Below, piece after piece: positions 25,415 to 33,766 of a stretch of 64,000 nt of DNA. The DNA is from Aeromicrobium piscarium (GTDB taxonomy: Bacteria > Actinomycetota > Actinomycetes > Propionibacteriales > Nocardioidaceae). The DNA lies in contig NZ_VLNT01000001.1 in NCBI RefSeq assembly GCF_007421815.1, forward strand, positions 62,001 through 126,000, in the 5' to 3' direction. Both the position numbers and the translations under genes were made by a program. Under the pieces are notes generated by a model. The model did not search any database. It was not told the origin of the DNA and saw nothing but the letters and a program-made list of their open reading frames with translations. How positions within the stretch are numbered: position 1 is the stretch's first letter; each line of letters starts with the position of its first letter.

Positions 25415-27274
25415 TCAGAAGACGGACTCGTCGAGGTCCATGAGGTCGAGGTCGACGGACTCGGCGAGCTGGCGCTCCGCGGTGAGCTTGGGCAGCACGG
25501 TCTTGGCGAACCAGGACGCGGCGGCGACCTTGCCCTCGTAGAACGAGCGGTCCGTGCCCGTCACGCCGGCATCGAGCTGGGACAAGGCCACCTCGGCACC
25601 GCGCAGCAGCAGCCAGGAGACGACCAGGTCGCCGAGCACGTAGACGAGGCGGGTGGTGTTCAAGGCGACCTTGTAGACATTGCGGGCATCGCCCGTCTCG
25701 TCGGCCGGGTTGGCGGCCATCAGGTCGTTGAACATCGCCCCGACGATCGCCTGGGTGTCCGCGAGCCCCTGGGCCAGCAGGCCACGCTCGACCTTGAGGC
25801 GGCCGTTGCCCGCCTCGCTGTCGATGAAGGACTGGATCTCGTTGTTCAGGAAAGTCAGCGCCTGGCCGTTGTCCTTGACGATCTTGCGGAAGAACAGGTC
25901 CTGACCCTGGATCGCGGTGGTGCCCTCGTAGAGCGTGTCGATCTTGGCGTCGCGGACGTACTGCTCGATCGGGTAGTCCTGCAGGAAGCCCGATCCGCCG
26001 AAGGTCTGCAGCGCCTCGGTGCCCAGCAGCACCCAGGAGCGCTCCGAGCCGTAGCCCTTGACGATCGGGAGCAGGAAGTCGTTGACCGACTCCGCCAGAG
26101 CGGCGTCCTCGCCGGCGGCCTTCTTGACGGCGATCTCGTCCTGCCAGGTGCCGGTGTAGATCATCAGCGATCGCAGGCCTTCGGCGAAGGACTTCTGCGT
26201 CATGAGCGACCGGCGCACGTCCGGATGGTGGGTGATGGTGACCCGCGGGGCCGTCTTGGCCGGGTCGAGCAGGTCGGCGCCCTGCACGCGCTCCTTGGCG
26301 TACTCGAGGGCGTTGAGATAGCCGGTCGAGAGCGTGGCGATCGCTTTGGACCCGACCATCATGCGGGCGTTCTCGATGACGCGGAACATCTGGTCGATGC
26401 CGTTGTGGACCTCGCCGAGCAGCCAGCCGGTGGCCGGCTCGCCGTCGCCGAAGGTGACCTCGCAGGTGGTGGAGACCTTGATGCCCATCTTCTTCTCTAC
26501 ATTGGTCACATAGGCGCCGTTGCGCTCGCCGGTGGGCTCACCGGTCTCGAGGTCGAAGTGCAGCTTGGGCACGAGGAACAGGCTCAGGCCCTTGGTGCCG
26601 GGGCCACCGACGCCCTCGACGCCCTGGGGGCGTGCGAGGACGAGGTGCATGATGTTCTCGCTCATGTCGTGCTCGGCGGACGTGATGAAGCGCTTGACGC
26701 CTTCGATCCGCCAGGTGCCGTCCTCATTGGGGAAGGCCTTGGTGCGGCCGGCGCCCACGTCCGAGCCGGCATCGGGCTCGGTCAGCACCATGGTGGTGCC
26801 CCAGCGGCGTTCGATGATGTGCTCGGCGATCTTCTGGTCGCGCTCGGTGCCGTTCTCCCACACGATGCGGGCGAAGGCCGGGCCCGCGCCGTACATCCAG
26901 ATGGGCGGGTTGGAGCCGAGGATGAACTCGCCGAGGGACCAGATGAGCGAGGAGGGCGCGGGCTGGCCGCCGAGCTCCTCGGGCAGCTGGAGACGCCACC
27001 ATTCCGAGTCCATCCAGGCCTGGTAGCTCTTGGCGAACTCGGGGCTCATGGTGACGGTCTTGGCGTCGGGGTCGTAGACCGGGGGGTTGCGATCGGCGTC
27101 GGCGAAGGAGGCGGCGAGGTCCTCGCGAGCGAGGCGCTCGACCTCCGCCAGGATGCTCTTGGCCGTGTCGGTGTCGACCTCCGCGAAGGGGCCGGTGCCC
27201 AGCACCGAGCCCCGGTCGAACAGCTCGAAGAGGTTGAACTCGACGTCACGCAGATTGCTCTTGTAGTGGCTCAT
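25415..27274 (-). CDS. acyl-CoA dehydrogenase
   Basis: FAD-dependent acyl-CoA dehydrogenase of 619 residues, longer than the usual 380-400 because of an extended N-terminus and a C-terminal domain typical of the FadE5-like actinobacterial group. Motifs: [14 protein letters not shown] (about 165) for FAD/substrate binding, and the C-terminal helical core with [36 protein letters not shown] near 455-490, which contains the flavin contacts. The catalytic base is probably a glutamate in this last stretch. It has its own terminator and a GC-poor upstream region with TAACTTAAG and TAACTTACC, likely promoter or operator. Confidence 0.92.
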   Translation of the reverse strand: MSHYKSNLRDVEFNLFELFDRGSVLGTGPFAEVDTDTAKSILAEVERLAREDLAASFADADRNPPVYDPDAKTVTMSPEFAKSYQAWMDSEWWRLQLPEELGGQPAPSSLIWSLGEFILGSNPPIWMYGAGPAFARIVWENGTERDQKIAEHIIERRWGTTMVLTEPDAGSDVGAGRTKAFPNEDGTWRIEGVKRFITSAEHDMSENIMHLVLARPQGVEGVGGPGTKGLSLFLVPKLHFDLETGEPTGERNGAYVTNVEKKMGIKVSTTCEVTFGDGEPATGWLLGEVHNGIDQMFRVIENARMMVGSKAIATLSTGYLNALEYAKERVQGADLLDPAKTAPRVTITHHPDVRRSLMTQKSFAEGLRSLMIYTGTWQDEIAVKKAAGEDAALAESVNDFLLPIVKGYGSERSWVLLGTEALQTFGGSGFLQDYPIEQYVRDAKIDTLYEGTTAIQGQDLFFRKIVKDNGQALTFLNNEIQSFIDSEAGNGRLKVERGLLAQGLADTQAIVGAMFNDLMAANPADETGDARNVYKVALNTTRLVYVLGDLVVSWLLLRGAEVALSQLDAGVTGTDRSFYEGKVAAASWFAKTVLPKLTAERQLAESVDLDLMDLDESVF

Positions 27275-27400
27275 GCCAGCGTCCTTTGCACGAGATGGGG
27301 GTGGTCCGGCGGACTCGGTACTACTGCCGGGTAACTTAAGTATCTCGCGAGTAACTTACCGGATCAAGTCCGGGGTGGCGGTTGGTTCGTGCAAAAAGAA

Positions 27401-27437
27401 GAAGGCCCCAGCTCCTCGGGGGAGAGCTGGGGCCTTC
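27401..27437 (-). terminator. rho-independent terminator of the small membrane peptide gene
   Basis: A 14-bp stem (GAAGGCCCCAGCTC and its complement) with a 9-base loop, followed on the minus strand by a T-rich tail (TTCTTCTTTTTGC). It lies 19 bases past the stop of the 36-residue peptide gene at 27457. Confidence 0.85.
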
Positions 27438-27456
27438 GCTGGTCGGCAGCGGGTGG

Positions 27457-27567
27457 TCACTGCCAACGCGCGGGCACGCGGCGGTAGCCGTCCGTGCGTA
27501 CGAGCTGCACCGTGCGGGTGACCCCCACGGCGAGCGTGATGGCTGCCAGTGCGGTGATGGCGATCAT
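27457..27567 (-). CDS. small membrane peptide (36 residues)
   Basis: Short gene with GGGAG six bases before ATG 27567 and a good intrinsic terminator right after its stop. The peptide has one hydrophobic N-terminal segment (IAITALAAITLAVGV) and a basic C-terminal tail (VRTDGYRRVPARW), so it should insert in the membrane with the tail in the cytoplasm. Divergent from the LysR gene across 100 bases with a palindrome, so LysR control is possible. No family recognised. Support comes from the RBS, terminator and composition. Confidence 0.6.
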   Translation of the reverse strand: MIAITALAAITLAVGVTRTVQLVRTDGYRRVPARWQ

Positions 27568-27639
27568 GAGGGCTCCCTTCGTTCGAGTCGGTGTCGATCT
27601 CCATGATGGCCGCACCGATTGCCAAGAACAATCGAACTG

Positions 27640-27660
27640 AACTACATGCAACGTGTAGTT
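27640..27660. promoter_or_regulatory. LysR-type operator candidate
   Basis: AACTACA at 27640-27646 and TGTAGTT at 27654-27660 form a 7-bp inverted repeat of the T-N11-A kind, 7 bases before the LysR start. Autoregulation and control of the divergent small gene are plausible. Confidence 0.55.
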
Positions 27661-27667
27661 TTTCTAT

Positions 27668-28588
27668 ATGGATGTACGCCGCCTTGGGATTCTGCGGGAA
27701 TTGGCCGAGCGGGGGTCGGTCGCTGCCGTCGCCGATGAGATGAAGGTCACTCCGTCGGCCATCTCCCAGCAGCTCAAACTGCTAGAACGCGAGGCCGGAT
27801 TCCAGCTGGTGGAGCCGGCGGGGCGCGGTGTCGCGCTCACCTCGGCGGGACAGGCTCTGGCGCGGACCGCGACGGAGATCGCCGTGGCGATCGAACGGGC
27901 GGAGGCGAAGTGGCACGACTATATGTCGCGTCCGGCCGGTGACGTGCGGCTGACGACCTTCCCGACGGGTGGGGAGATGCTCCTGCCGGGCGCGTTGCGG
28001 CGGATGGCCGAGGAGCCGAGTGTGCGGCTGGTGTGTCACGACACCGATCTCTCGCGGTGGCACGATGTCGCCGATCTGGTGCCCGACTACGACATCGTCG
28101 TGGCGGACTCGCCGGACATGCGTGAGACCTGGCACGAGCGGGGTCTGCAGGTCGTGTCGCTGATGAGCGAGCCCCTGGACGTCGCCCTCCCGGAGGACCA
28201 CCGGCTGGCGCGGAAGGCGACCCTGTCGCCGCGCGATGTCGCGGAGGAGACGTGGATCGGGGTGCCGAACGGTCATCCCTATGACGATGTGCTGATCCGG
28301 CTCGTGGCCGTCACCGGCGAGCCCTTGCGGATCACGCAGCGGATCGTCGACAACGGCATCGTCGAGGCATTGGTGGCCGCCGGCCACGGGATCGCGATCC
28401 TCCCTCGCTTCACGACACGAGAGCATGGCAACGGCCTGGTCACGAGGCCGTTGGTCGGTATCCGTGCCAAGCGGGAGATTGCGGCCGTGCTGCGACCGGA
28501 CCGGCTCGAGAGGCCTTCGGTCAGATTCGTCGTGCAGATGCTGCGCGAGGAGGCCCGTGCCGTGGCCGATGCTCACGCCTCGGTCTGA
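27668..28588 (+). CDS. LysR-family transcriptional regulator
   Basis: Regulator of 306 residues. N-terminal winged HTH at 1-60 (LRELAERGSVAAVADEMKVTPSAISQQLKLLE) and a LysR substrate-binding domain from about 90 to 290. No Shine-Dalgarno precedes the ATG at 27668, and an AT-rich TTTTTCTATATGG runs up to the start, so translation may be leaderless. The regulated target could be the divergent small gene; the effector is unknown. Confidence 0.9.
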   Translation: MDVRRLGILRELAERGSVAAVADEMKVTPSAISQQLKLLEREAGFQLVEPAGRGVALTSAGQALARTATEIAVAIERAEAKWHDYMSRPAGDVRLTTFPTGGEMLLPGALRRMAEEPSVRLVCHDTDLSRWHDVADLVPDYDIVVADSPDMRETWHERGLQVVSLMSEPLDVALPEDHRLARKATLSPRDVAEETWIGVPNGHPYDDVLIRLVAVTGEPLRITQRIVDNGIVEALVAAGHGIAILPRFTTREHGNGLVTRPLVGIRAKREIAAVLRPDRLERPSVRFVVQMLREEARAVADAHASV

Positions 28589-28636
28589 CCGCGCCGGGGC
28601 TGGGCACCCCGCCCGTCTCGACCTGGAGCGAGGGAC

Positions 28637-28678
28637 GATGTGACTCGGCGGCGGTCATGGCAACCGCGGAGTCACATC
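28637..28678. repeat. palindromic element, family C, copy 2
   Basis: GATGTGACTC at 28637-28646 and GAGTCACATC at 28669-28678 are perfect complements, with a partly paired interior (GCGGT/ACCGC). It lies in the 125-base gap between the convergent LysR and enoyl-CoA hydratase genes, the same context as copy 1 at 22858, and may be a bidirectional terminator. Confidence 0.75.
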
Positions 28679-28713
28679 TTCCGTAGCCGGCGAGGGGCTG
28701 GCGGAGAGGGTAG

Positions 28714-29463
28714 TCAGCGGCGGAACCTGGCGGAGAAGGCGGCGAACTCCTCGCTCGCGAGCGACTCGGCCTGAGCCCAGGACTCGAAGTCGAGGGATTC
28801 GTTGAGGTCGCCGGTCGCGGCGATCTGGACCGACCGCTTGATGTCGCCCATGAGGTCGGCATTGCGGGAGGTGTAGCGCTCGGCGAGTTCGCGGGCTCGC
28901 CCCTTGGGGTCCTCGACGAGTTCCTGGGCGATGCCGAGGCGCAGTGCCCTCTCGGCCTCGATGATGTCCCCGGCGTAGAGCGCGGCGGCGGTGTTGGCCG
29001 AGCCGATGCGCTGCGTCAGCATCCACGTGCAGCCTCCTCCGGGATGCAGGCCGATCTTCGAGAAGGTGGGACCGAAGCCGGCGAGCGGCCCCGCGATGAT
29101 GACGTCACAGCACAGTGCAATGTTGAGTCCTGCGCCGACGGCGGCGCCCTGGACGGCGGCGATGGTCGGGATGGTCAGGCCGCGCAGCCCGAGGAACGAA
29201 CCGTAGACGTGCATGAGGTGCTCGCGTAGCTGCTCGGTCGGCCGGCTGGTGTCGCCGAACAGGCTGTCGACGTTCGCGCCGGAGCAGAAGGCCTTGCCCT
29301 CGCCGGTGACGACAAGGGCTTGGGCGTCGGGGTCGGCGGCGACCGCGGCGATCGCGTCGCGCAGTTCGTCGAGCAACGGCATGTCGAGGGCGTTGAGCCG
29401 GTCGGGTGCGTTGAGGGTGATGGTGCGGATCGGGCCGTCGGCTTCCAGCAACACGAGAGGCAT
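28714..29463 (-). CDS. enoyl-CoA hydratase/isomerase family protein
   Basis: Crotonase-fold protein of 249 residues. The oxyanion-hole strands FCSGANVDSLF (about 58) and QGAAVGAGLNIALCCDV (about 105) are present, along with GLHPGGGCTWMLTQRIG near 138, where the catalytic glutamate of classical hydratases is not obvious. It may therefore be a hydratase variant, isomerase or hydrolase of the family. The gene ends the host block before the tRNA. Confidence 0.85.
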   Translation of the reverse strand: MPLVLLEADGPIRTITLNAPDRLNALDMPLLDELRDAIAAVAADPDAQALVVTGEGKAFCSGANVDSLFGDTSRPTEQLREHLMHVYGSFLGLRGLTIPTIAAVQGAAVGAGLNIALCCDVIIAGPLAGFGPTFSKIGLHPGGGCTWMLTQRIGSANTAAALYAGDIIEAERALRLGIAQELVEDPKGRARELAERYTSRNADLMGDIKRSVQIAATGDLNESLDFESWAQAESLASEEFAAFSARFRR

Positions 29464-29515
29464 GGCGCCACCGTAGCGTGGACGGGTCTCGCGGGGCGCT
29501 ATAGTCGGGGGCGTT

Positions 29516-29589
29516 GCCGGTGTAGCTCAATGGCAGAGCGCTTGCTTCCCAAGCAAGATACGCGGGTTCGATTCCCGTCACCGGCTCCA
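29516..29589 (+). tRNA. tRNA-Gly (anticodon CCC)
   Basis: Acceptor arms GCCGGTG and CACCGGC pair perfectly, the anticodon stem CTTGC/GCAAG encloses TTCCCAA with anticodon CCC, the T arm has GGGTTCGATTCCC, and CCA is encoded (29587-29589). It reads GGG codons. The prophage integrase gene begins 77 bases downstream, so this tRNA is the attachment site. The tRNA appears intact, so the phage restores its 3' end. Confidence 0.95.
29550..29589. other. probable attL within the 3' half of tRNA-Gly
   Basis: Tyrosine-integrase phages commonly recombine in the anticodon-to-3' part of a tRNA gene. The core cannot be delimited because the second copy (attR) is outside the window; this span is the expected place. 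Confidence 0.55.
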
Positions 29590-29665
29590 ATGATTCCAGG
29601 CAGAATCACTCTCCCGTATAGAGATTTACCCAGGTTTACACGACTATACGGATTAGACTGATGGC

Positions 29666-30904
29666 ATGCCGACGCCGAAGCGCTACCAGTCCAAGGACGG
29701 GACGATCACTTGGCGGGTCCGATTCCGTGATGGATCGAGCAGCGCCTCGGAGACCTTCATCACCCGCAAGCACGCCCAAGACTTCTGTGATCTCGTGGCT
29801 GCTGCCGGGGGAGCGCGAGCGCGCGCGATCATCCGAGAGGCCGAGCCGGACAAAGTGCTCAAGCACACGGTGGGTGAGATCGTCGATCGGTGGTTCGAGT
29901 GGAAAGATGCCCGCTATGCCGACGGCCGGCCGAAGCGCGTCCGCAGCCCGTACACCCTCACGCGCTACGAGCAGCTGATCCGCCTGCACATCAAGCCGCA
30001 CCTCGGCGACAAGCTTGCGAGCGTCGTCTCTGAGTCGGACGTGCAGGAGTGGATCGACAAGCTGACCGACAAGCTCGCGCCCAAGACGGTGATCGAGTGC
30101 CACTCGCTGCTGCACCAGGTCTACAAGTGGGCGAACGCGCCCTCACGCGGCCTCGCCGTGGTCGACCCGTGCACCGCCACCGATCTGCCAAAAGCTCACA
30201 GGAAGCGCGTCAAGGGCATCACGCCGGCCGAGTGGAAGGTCTTACACGAGGCCGCCCGCGAGGTCGACCCCGATGCAGCTGACCTCCTGCTGTTCCTCGT
30301 CTCGACCGGCTGGCGCTGGTCCGAGGCGGTGGCGGTGCGAGTGATGGATGTAGATGACCTCGGTGACGATGGCGTCTTCGTGAGCATGGGACGCGTCCTG
30401 CGCCGCGACGGGAACTCGTTCTACTACGCCGAGGATGAGGGCAAGAGCACCGCGGCGACCCGGCGGGTGAAGCTCGGCTCGGAAGCCGCGGCGATGGTCC
30501 GCCGTCGCATCGAGGGCCGGCCAGCCACGTCTCTCCTCCTGACGAATCGACGGGGGAGCAAGTGGTCGTACTCGGCGTTCCACTCCGACGTGTGGACCGC
30601 CACCAAGCTCAAGAGCGACGGCCCGCGCACACGCAAGCGCATCCTCCAGGTGGCACTTGAGAAGGGGCTCGATCGCGCACCGACGTTCGAGCTGCACATG
30701 CTCCGGCACACGCACGCGGTGCTGATGCTACTGACGGGGGAGTCCCTGGCGTCGGTGCAGAAGCGTCTCGGGCATGAGTCGATCGAGACGACGATCGGCA
30801 CCTACGGGACCATGGTCGGCGATGTCACCGATGCCGGACTCGACAAGCTCGATGCGATCCTCGGGGGCACGGCCGAGATCAGTGGGATGCGGGCGCTGGA
30901 CTAG
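29666..30904 (+). CDS. tyrosine-recombinase phage integrase
   Basis: Site-specific recombinase of 412 residues. It has an N-terminal arm-binding domain, a core-binding SAM-like domain about 70-170, and the catalytic domain with arginine in STGWRWSEAVAV (about 213), the HxLRH box in HMLRHTHAVLML (about 350), a GHES box (LGHESIETTIGTYG near 374) and the tyrosine within TYG. Positioned next to tRNA-Gly as expected for int. Its stop overlaps the end of the ImmA-like gene by 4 bases. Confidence 0.95.
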   Translation: MPTPKRYQSKDGTITWRVRFRDGSSSASETFITRKHAQDFCDLVAAAGGARARAIIREAEPDKVLKHTVGEIVDRWFEWKDARYADGRPKRVRSPYTLTRYEQLIRLHIKPHLGDKLASVVSESDVQEWIDKLTDKLAPKTVIECHSLLHQVYKWANAPSRGLAVVDPCTATDLPKAHRKRVKGITPAEWKVLHEAAREVDPDAADLLLFLVSTGWRWSEAVAVRVMDVDDLGDDGVFVSMGRVLRRDGNSFYYAEDEGKSTAATRRVKLGSEAAAMVRRRIEGRPATSLLLTNRRGSKWSYSAFHSDVWTATKLKSDGPRTRKRILQVALEKGLDRAPTFELHMLRHTHAVLMLLTGESLASVQKRLGHESIETTIGTYGTMVGDVTDAGLDKLDAILGGTAEISGMRALD

Positions 30905-31359
30905 GGCATCCTCGCCTCGCGGCGGTCGACCTCCTCGTCGATGAAGCACCGCTCGGCGTAGCTCATCAGGCGGAGACGATCCCGCACGGTGTGCACGTCG
31001 ATGTGGAACCACTCCGCGAGCTCGTACTCGTCCTGAGACCAGAGTAGCGCCTCGATCAGGCTCTCGGTCGGCATGAAGCCCTCAGCAACCTCACGCTCAA
31101 CGACGCGCTCTTCCTTGGCCTCGAGCTCGTCGTCATCCTCGACGCCGCCTCGGCGTAGGTGGATCAGCTCGTGGAACAGCACCGCTCGCCGCTGACGCTG
31201 ACGCATGCCCTTCTTGAGCTTGATGGTCCGGGAGATGTGGCAGGTGTCGCCCAGCTTCCCGTCCGGCAGGTCATCCACGAACTCGATAGTCAGCAAGTCG
31301 AGTTCCCCTGCGAGCATCCATGGCCTGATCATTGTCGAACCGACCATAGAGGCGGTCAC
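30901..31359 (-). CDS. ImmA/IrrE-family metallopeptidase
   Basis: Zinc protease-like protein of 152 residues with the HExxH motif in LFHELIHLRRGG near residue 62. In many temperate elements ImmA cleaves the partner repressor to trigger induction. The repressor gene immediately upstream on the same strand (7-base gap) fits this role. GTG 31359 is used as start; internal ATGs exist. Its 3' end converges on the integrase. Confidence 0.82.
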   Translation of the reverse strand: MTASMVGSTMIRPWMLAGELDLLTIEFVDDLPDGKLGDTCHISRTIKLKKGMRQRQRRAVLFHELIHLRRGGVEDDDELEAKEERVVEREVAEGFMPTESLIEALLWSQDEYELAEWFHIDVHTVRDRLRLMSYAERCFIDEEVDRREARMP

Positions 31360-31365
31360 TGACAG

Positions 31366-31764
31366 TTACGTCGGATCGTCGGGCTCCTGGGGTCGGCGAC
31401 GGGCCGCCGAGCGCTTGGCCTTCTTGGCCTCACGCTCGGCCCGCAGCCGCTCTAACTCATCGGGGGCGGGGCCTTCTGGCCCCGGCGTATTGGGGGCGGA
31501 GTCTCGTTCATCTCCGACCACCTCCTCGGGTAGGTATCGAATGTCGCGCAGCACCGCATCGAGCATCTCCCGGTAGGGCACGCGCACTTCCCTGGCGAGG
31601 CTCTTGATCAGCCATGCCTCAGGAAGTTTGGTGAGTCCGCGCGCCTTCCACGAGTTGATCGTCTGCGGCTTCGTCCCGGCCCTCTTGGCGATCGTCGCCT
31701 CGGTCACACCGGTGTCATCGATGTGCGCCTGGACGAGCGCCCAGATGTTCGGGACGTTGTTCAT
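31366..31764 (-). CDS. phage repressor-like HTH protein
   Basis: Protein of 132 residues with an N-terminal XRE/Cro-type helix-turn-helix (VTEATIAKRAGTKPQTINSWKARG at about 18-42) and a charged C-terminus rich in Arg, Lys and Pro. ATG 31764 follows GGAGAG. The location next to an ImmA homologue, reading left and divergent from the early genes, makes it the likely immunity repressor. The operators are probably the GTCTACC repeats upstream. Confidence 0.78.
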   Translation of the reverse strand: MNNVPNIWALVQAHIDDTGVTEATIAKRAGTKPQTINSWKARGLTKLPEAWLIKSLAREVRVPYREMLDAVLRDIRYLPEEVVGDERDSAPNTPGPEGPAPDELERLRAEREAKKAKRSAARRRPQEPDDPT

Positions 31765-31818
31765 GCCGACACTCTCCGCTTCGGCCGATCCGGTGCGCAA
31801 GCGTCCCGTCGACCATTA

Positions 31819-31986
31819 GGTCTACCGGGAAACCGGTCCGCGATCGACGATTTCGTCTACCACAAAGTCATGCCCCATCCTGCCGTATCTGCAATGGCCG
31901 CAAGAAGCAGTATCAACCGGCACTTGACAGGCGTCTACCTACACCTGATAGATTATCCGCAGTTGGTTGACACCAAGCCGTCTACC
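31819..31986. promoter_or_regulatory. divergent early control region with four GTCTACC repeats
   Basis: The heptamer GTCTACC occurs at 31819, 31854, 31933 and 31980. TTGACA at 31924-31929 and an AT-rich GATAGATT at 31947-31954 form a plausible rightward promoter, with one repeat inside the -35/-10 spacer, as expected if a repressor competes with polymerase. No gene lies in 31765-32009. Confidence 0.65.
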
Positions 31987-32009
31987 AGGAGAGGATGAGA
32001 GGCAAGAAA

Positions 32010-32306
32010 ATGGCTGCACGGAAGCGCCGCTGGCCCCAAGGAGTATGGATGCAGTTGACGTCGCCTCAGACGCTGAAGGCGCTGATGGAGCAGCGCAGCT
32101 TCAGCTATGACCGTCTCGCCCGATACGCGGGATGCTCGAAGTCCTTCATCAGCCACCTCGTAAAGGCACGCAAGAAGAGCTGCACGCCACGCATCGCCGA
32201 GAACATCGCGGAGGCGCTTGAGGTCCCCCTGGAGATCCTCTTCGTGCCCTCGATATCCGCTGACAGCGGACGTATCATCAAGCCCAATTCACGGAGCGCC
32301 GCATGA
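32010..32306 (+). CDS. XRE-family HTH protein, Cro-like
   Basis: Protein of 98 residues with a helix-turn-helix (SYDRLARYAGCSKSFISHLVKARKK at about 30-55) and a conserved region (TPRIAENIAEALEVPLEILF) typical of XRE proteins. The ATG at 32010 is favoured by AGAGG seven bases upstream; ATG 31995 abuts AGGAGAGG. First gene of the rightward early operon, probably a Cro-type regulator. Confidence 0.78.
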   Translation: MAARKRRWPQGVWMQLTSPQTLKALMEQRSFSYDRLARYAGCSKSFISHLVKARKKSCTPRIAENIAEALEVPLEILFVPSISADSGRIIKPNSRSAA

Positions 32307-33046
32307 CCAATCTCAGCGTCTTCACCTACACCGGCCACGCGGTCCGCACACTCGCGATCGACGGCGAGCCGTGGTTCGTCGCCGCGGACGTCGCAGTAGT
32401 GCTCGGGTACTCGGCCACTGAGGCCATGACCCGCTCGATGGACGCCGATGAAAAGGGTCTGCAAGTTCTGCATACCCCTGGCGGCGACCAGCGCGTGACC
32501 GTCATCAGTGAGCCCGGCCTGTACGACGCCATCCTCCGCAGCCGTATCCCCGGAGCGCAGGGGTTCAAGCGCTGGGTCAAGCACGACGTGCTTCCGACTA
32601 TCCGCAAGACGGGGCGCTACGGCTCCGATGTCGAGATGCTCGCTGCGCTCCCGTCCTCCCAGCTGCTCCAGCTCGCCGCCGAGGCCGCCAAGCGGGCCGA
32701 GGAGTCGGAGGCCGCACTGGCGATCGCGACACCCAAGGCCGAGGCCTACGACGCGTTCATCGACGCGGACGGCACGTACTCGATCGGTGCCGTCGCCAAG
32801 ATGGTGGGCCTGAGCCAGAACAAGCTCTTCGACAAGCTGCGCGGTGCGGGCGTCCTGATCTCCAAGGGCGCGATGCGGAACACCCCGTACCAGCAGTACA
32901 TGCACCACTTCGCAGTCAAGGCGTATGAGTTCGAGCGCTCGAACGGTGAGCGGGGGACCAGCTACACGACTCGCGTCTTGCCGTCCGGCGTCGAGTTCAT
33001 CCGGCGCAAGGTCGGCGCGCTTCCGGCCGGGAGCGATGCGGCATGA
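32303..33046 (+). CDS. phage antirepressor (BRO-N / KilA-C domains)
   Basis: Protein of 247 residues. BRO-N domain at about 5-105 (GEPWFVAADVAVVLGYSATEAM) and a KilAC-type C-terminal domain at about 140-245 (SIGAVAKMVGLSQNKLFDKLRGAGVL). Such proteins antagonise phage repressors. Start overlaps the previous stop by ATGA. Confidence 0.88.
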   Translation: MTNLSVFTYTGHAVRTLAIDGEPWFVAADVAVVLGYSATEAMTRSMDADEKGLQVLHTPGGDQRVTVISEPGLYDAILRSRIPGAQGFKRWVKHDVLPTIRKTGRYGSDVEMLAALPSSQLLQLAAEAAKRAEESEAALAIATPKAEAYDAFIDADGTYSIGAVAKMVGLSQNKLFDKLRGAGVLISKGAMRNTPYQQYMHHFAVKAYEFERSNGERGTSYTTRVLPSGVEFIRRKVGALPAGSDAA

Positions 33047-33219
33047 GCGCCCTCCTGACTCCCGAGCAGGTCTCTGACCTCCTCGGCGTGAAGACGCAGA
33101 CGCTCGCGCAGTGGCGCTGGAGGAAGACCGGCCCGAAGTTCCAGAAAGTCGGCCGACTCGTCCGGTACTCGCCGGAAGACGTTGACCAGTGGCTCCACGA
33201 AGGAGGAGTAGCATCATGA
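33043..33219 (+). CDS. excisionase-like MerR/HTH_17 protein
   Basis: Protein of 58 residues with the HTH_17 pattern: LTPEQVSDLLGVKTQTLAQWR followed by GPKFQKVGRLVRYSPEDVDQWL. This fits excisionases and related DNA-binding helpers. Start is ATGA-coupled to the antirepressor gene. Probably assists integrase in excision, though it could be a general regulator. Confidence 0.8.
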   Translation: MSALLTPEQVSDLLGVKTQTLAQWRWRKTGPKFQKVGRLVRYSPEDVDQWLHEGGVAS

Positions 33220-33276
33220 AACATCGTGCACATGGCGACGGGGCCAGCCGCCCAACGACTGACCCCGCCTTGGTTG

Positions 33277-33294
33277 CACTGCCTGGCGGCAGTG
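33277..33294. terminator. small hairpin downstream of the minus-strand gene
   Basis: CACTGCC at 33277-33283 and GGCAGTG at 33288-33294 form a 7-bp stem with a 4-base loop, 6 bases past the stop of the small minus-strand gene. No T-run. Weak. Confidence 0.35.
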
Positions 33295-33299
33295 GTGCG

Positions 33300-33419
33300 T
33301 TACTTGGACTCCTTGACGGTCGTCCTCGGGTGGGACTTGGCGTAACGCTCGGTCACGTACAGCCCGGTCACAGCGGACCTGTACTTCGGCGCACCACTGC
33401 CCCTCTTCTTGCTCGCCAC
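33300..33419 (-). CDS. conserved small basic phage protein (39 residues)
   Basis: Short minus-strand gene in an otherwise plus-strand operon. GTG 33419 follows AGGAGG eight bases upstream. The product is basic and contains GAPKYRSAVTG, YVTERYAKSHP and RTTVKES. This matches from memory a small family in actinobacterial genomes and phages that is often mislabelled a multidrug transporter; it has no membrane segment. A longer plus-strand reading frame across the same bases (33216-33536) lacks RBS support. The function is unknown. Confidence 0.75.
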   Translation of the reverse strand: MASKKRGSGAPKYRSAVTGLYVTERYAKSHPRTTVKESK

Positions 33420-33532
33420 CTCGATCACCTCCTCACGGTCGGTGGCTGTTCTACGTCAATTGTCCGGGATATCCCTACATCTACGGACATGACACGCCGA
33501 GGGGCACAAGATGTCGTGGTTGGGGGCCTCCG

Positions 33533-33766
33533 ATGACCGCCACCCTCCACACCATCGAAGATGTGGCCGAGCACTTCGGCATCACGCCCGAGCAGGTCAA
33601 GCGTCGCTGCGTCGGGGTCAACCCCTGGCCGCACATGCGACCAGCCCGGAACCGCGCGAGCACGTGGCGGTTCTCCGATGACGACCTCGTTGAGATCGAG
33701 CGCCGCATCGCCCTCCGCAATCGCACGGTCGACGCGTGGGGCCGTGTTGGACGGAAGTCCGCATGA
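33533..33766 (+). CDS. small HTH-like phage protein
   Basis: Protein of 77 residues with a predicted HTH (IEDVAEHFGITPEQVKRRC at 7-25) and WRFSDDDLVEIERRI near 45, resembling excisionase/HTH_17 DNA-binding proteins. No good RBS; ATG at 33533. The stop overlaps the next start. Confidence 0.65.
   Translation: MTATLHTIEDVAEHFGITPEQVKRRCVGVNPWPHMRPARNRASTWRFSDDDLVEIERRIALRNRTVDAWGRVGRKSA

Noticed and set aside
33216..33536. 106-codon plus-strand frame from an ATG after the excisionase-like gene
   Set aside because: Covers the small minus-strand gene, which has a better RBS and a conserved-looking product.
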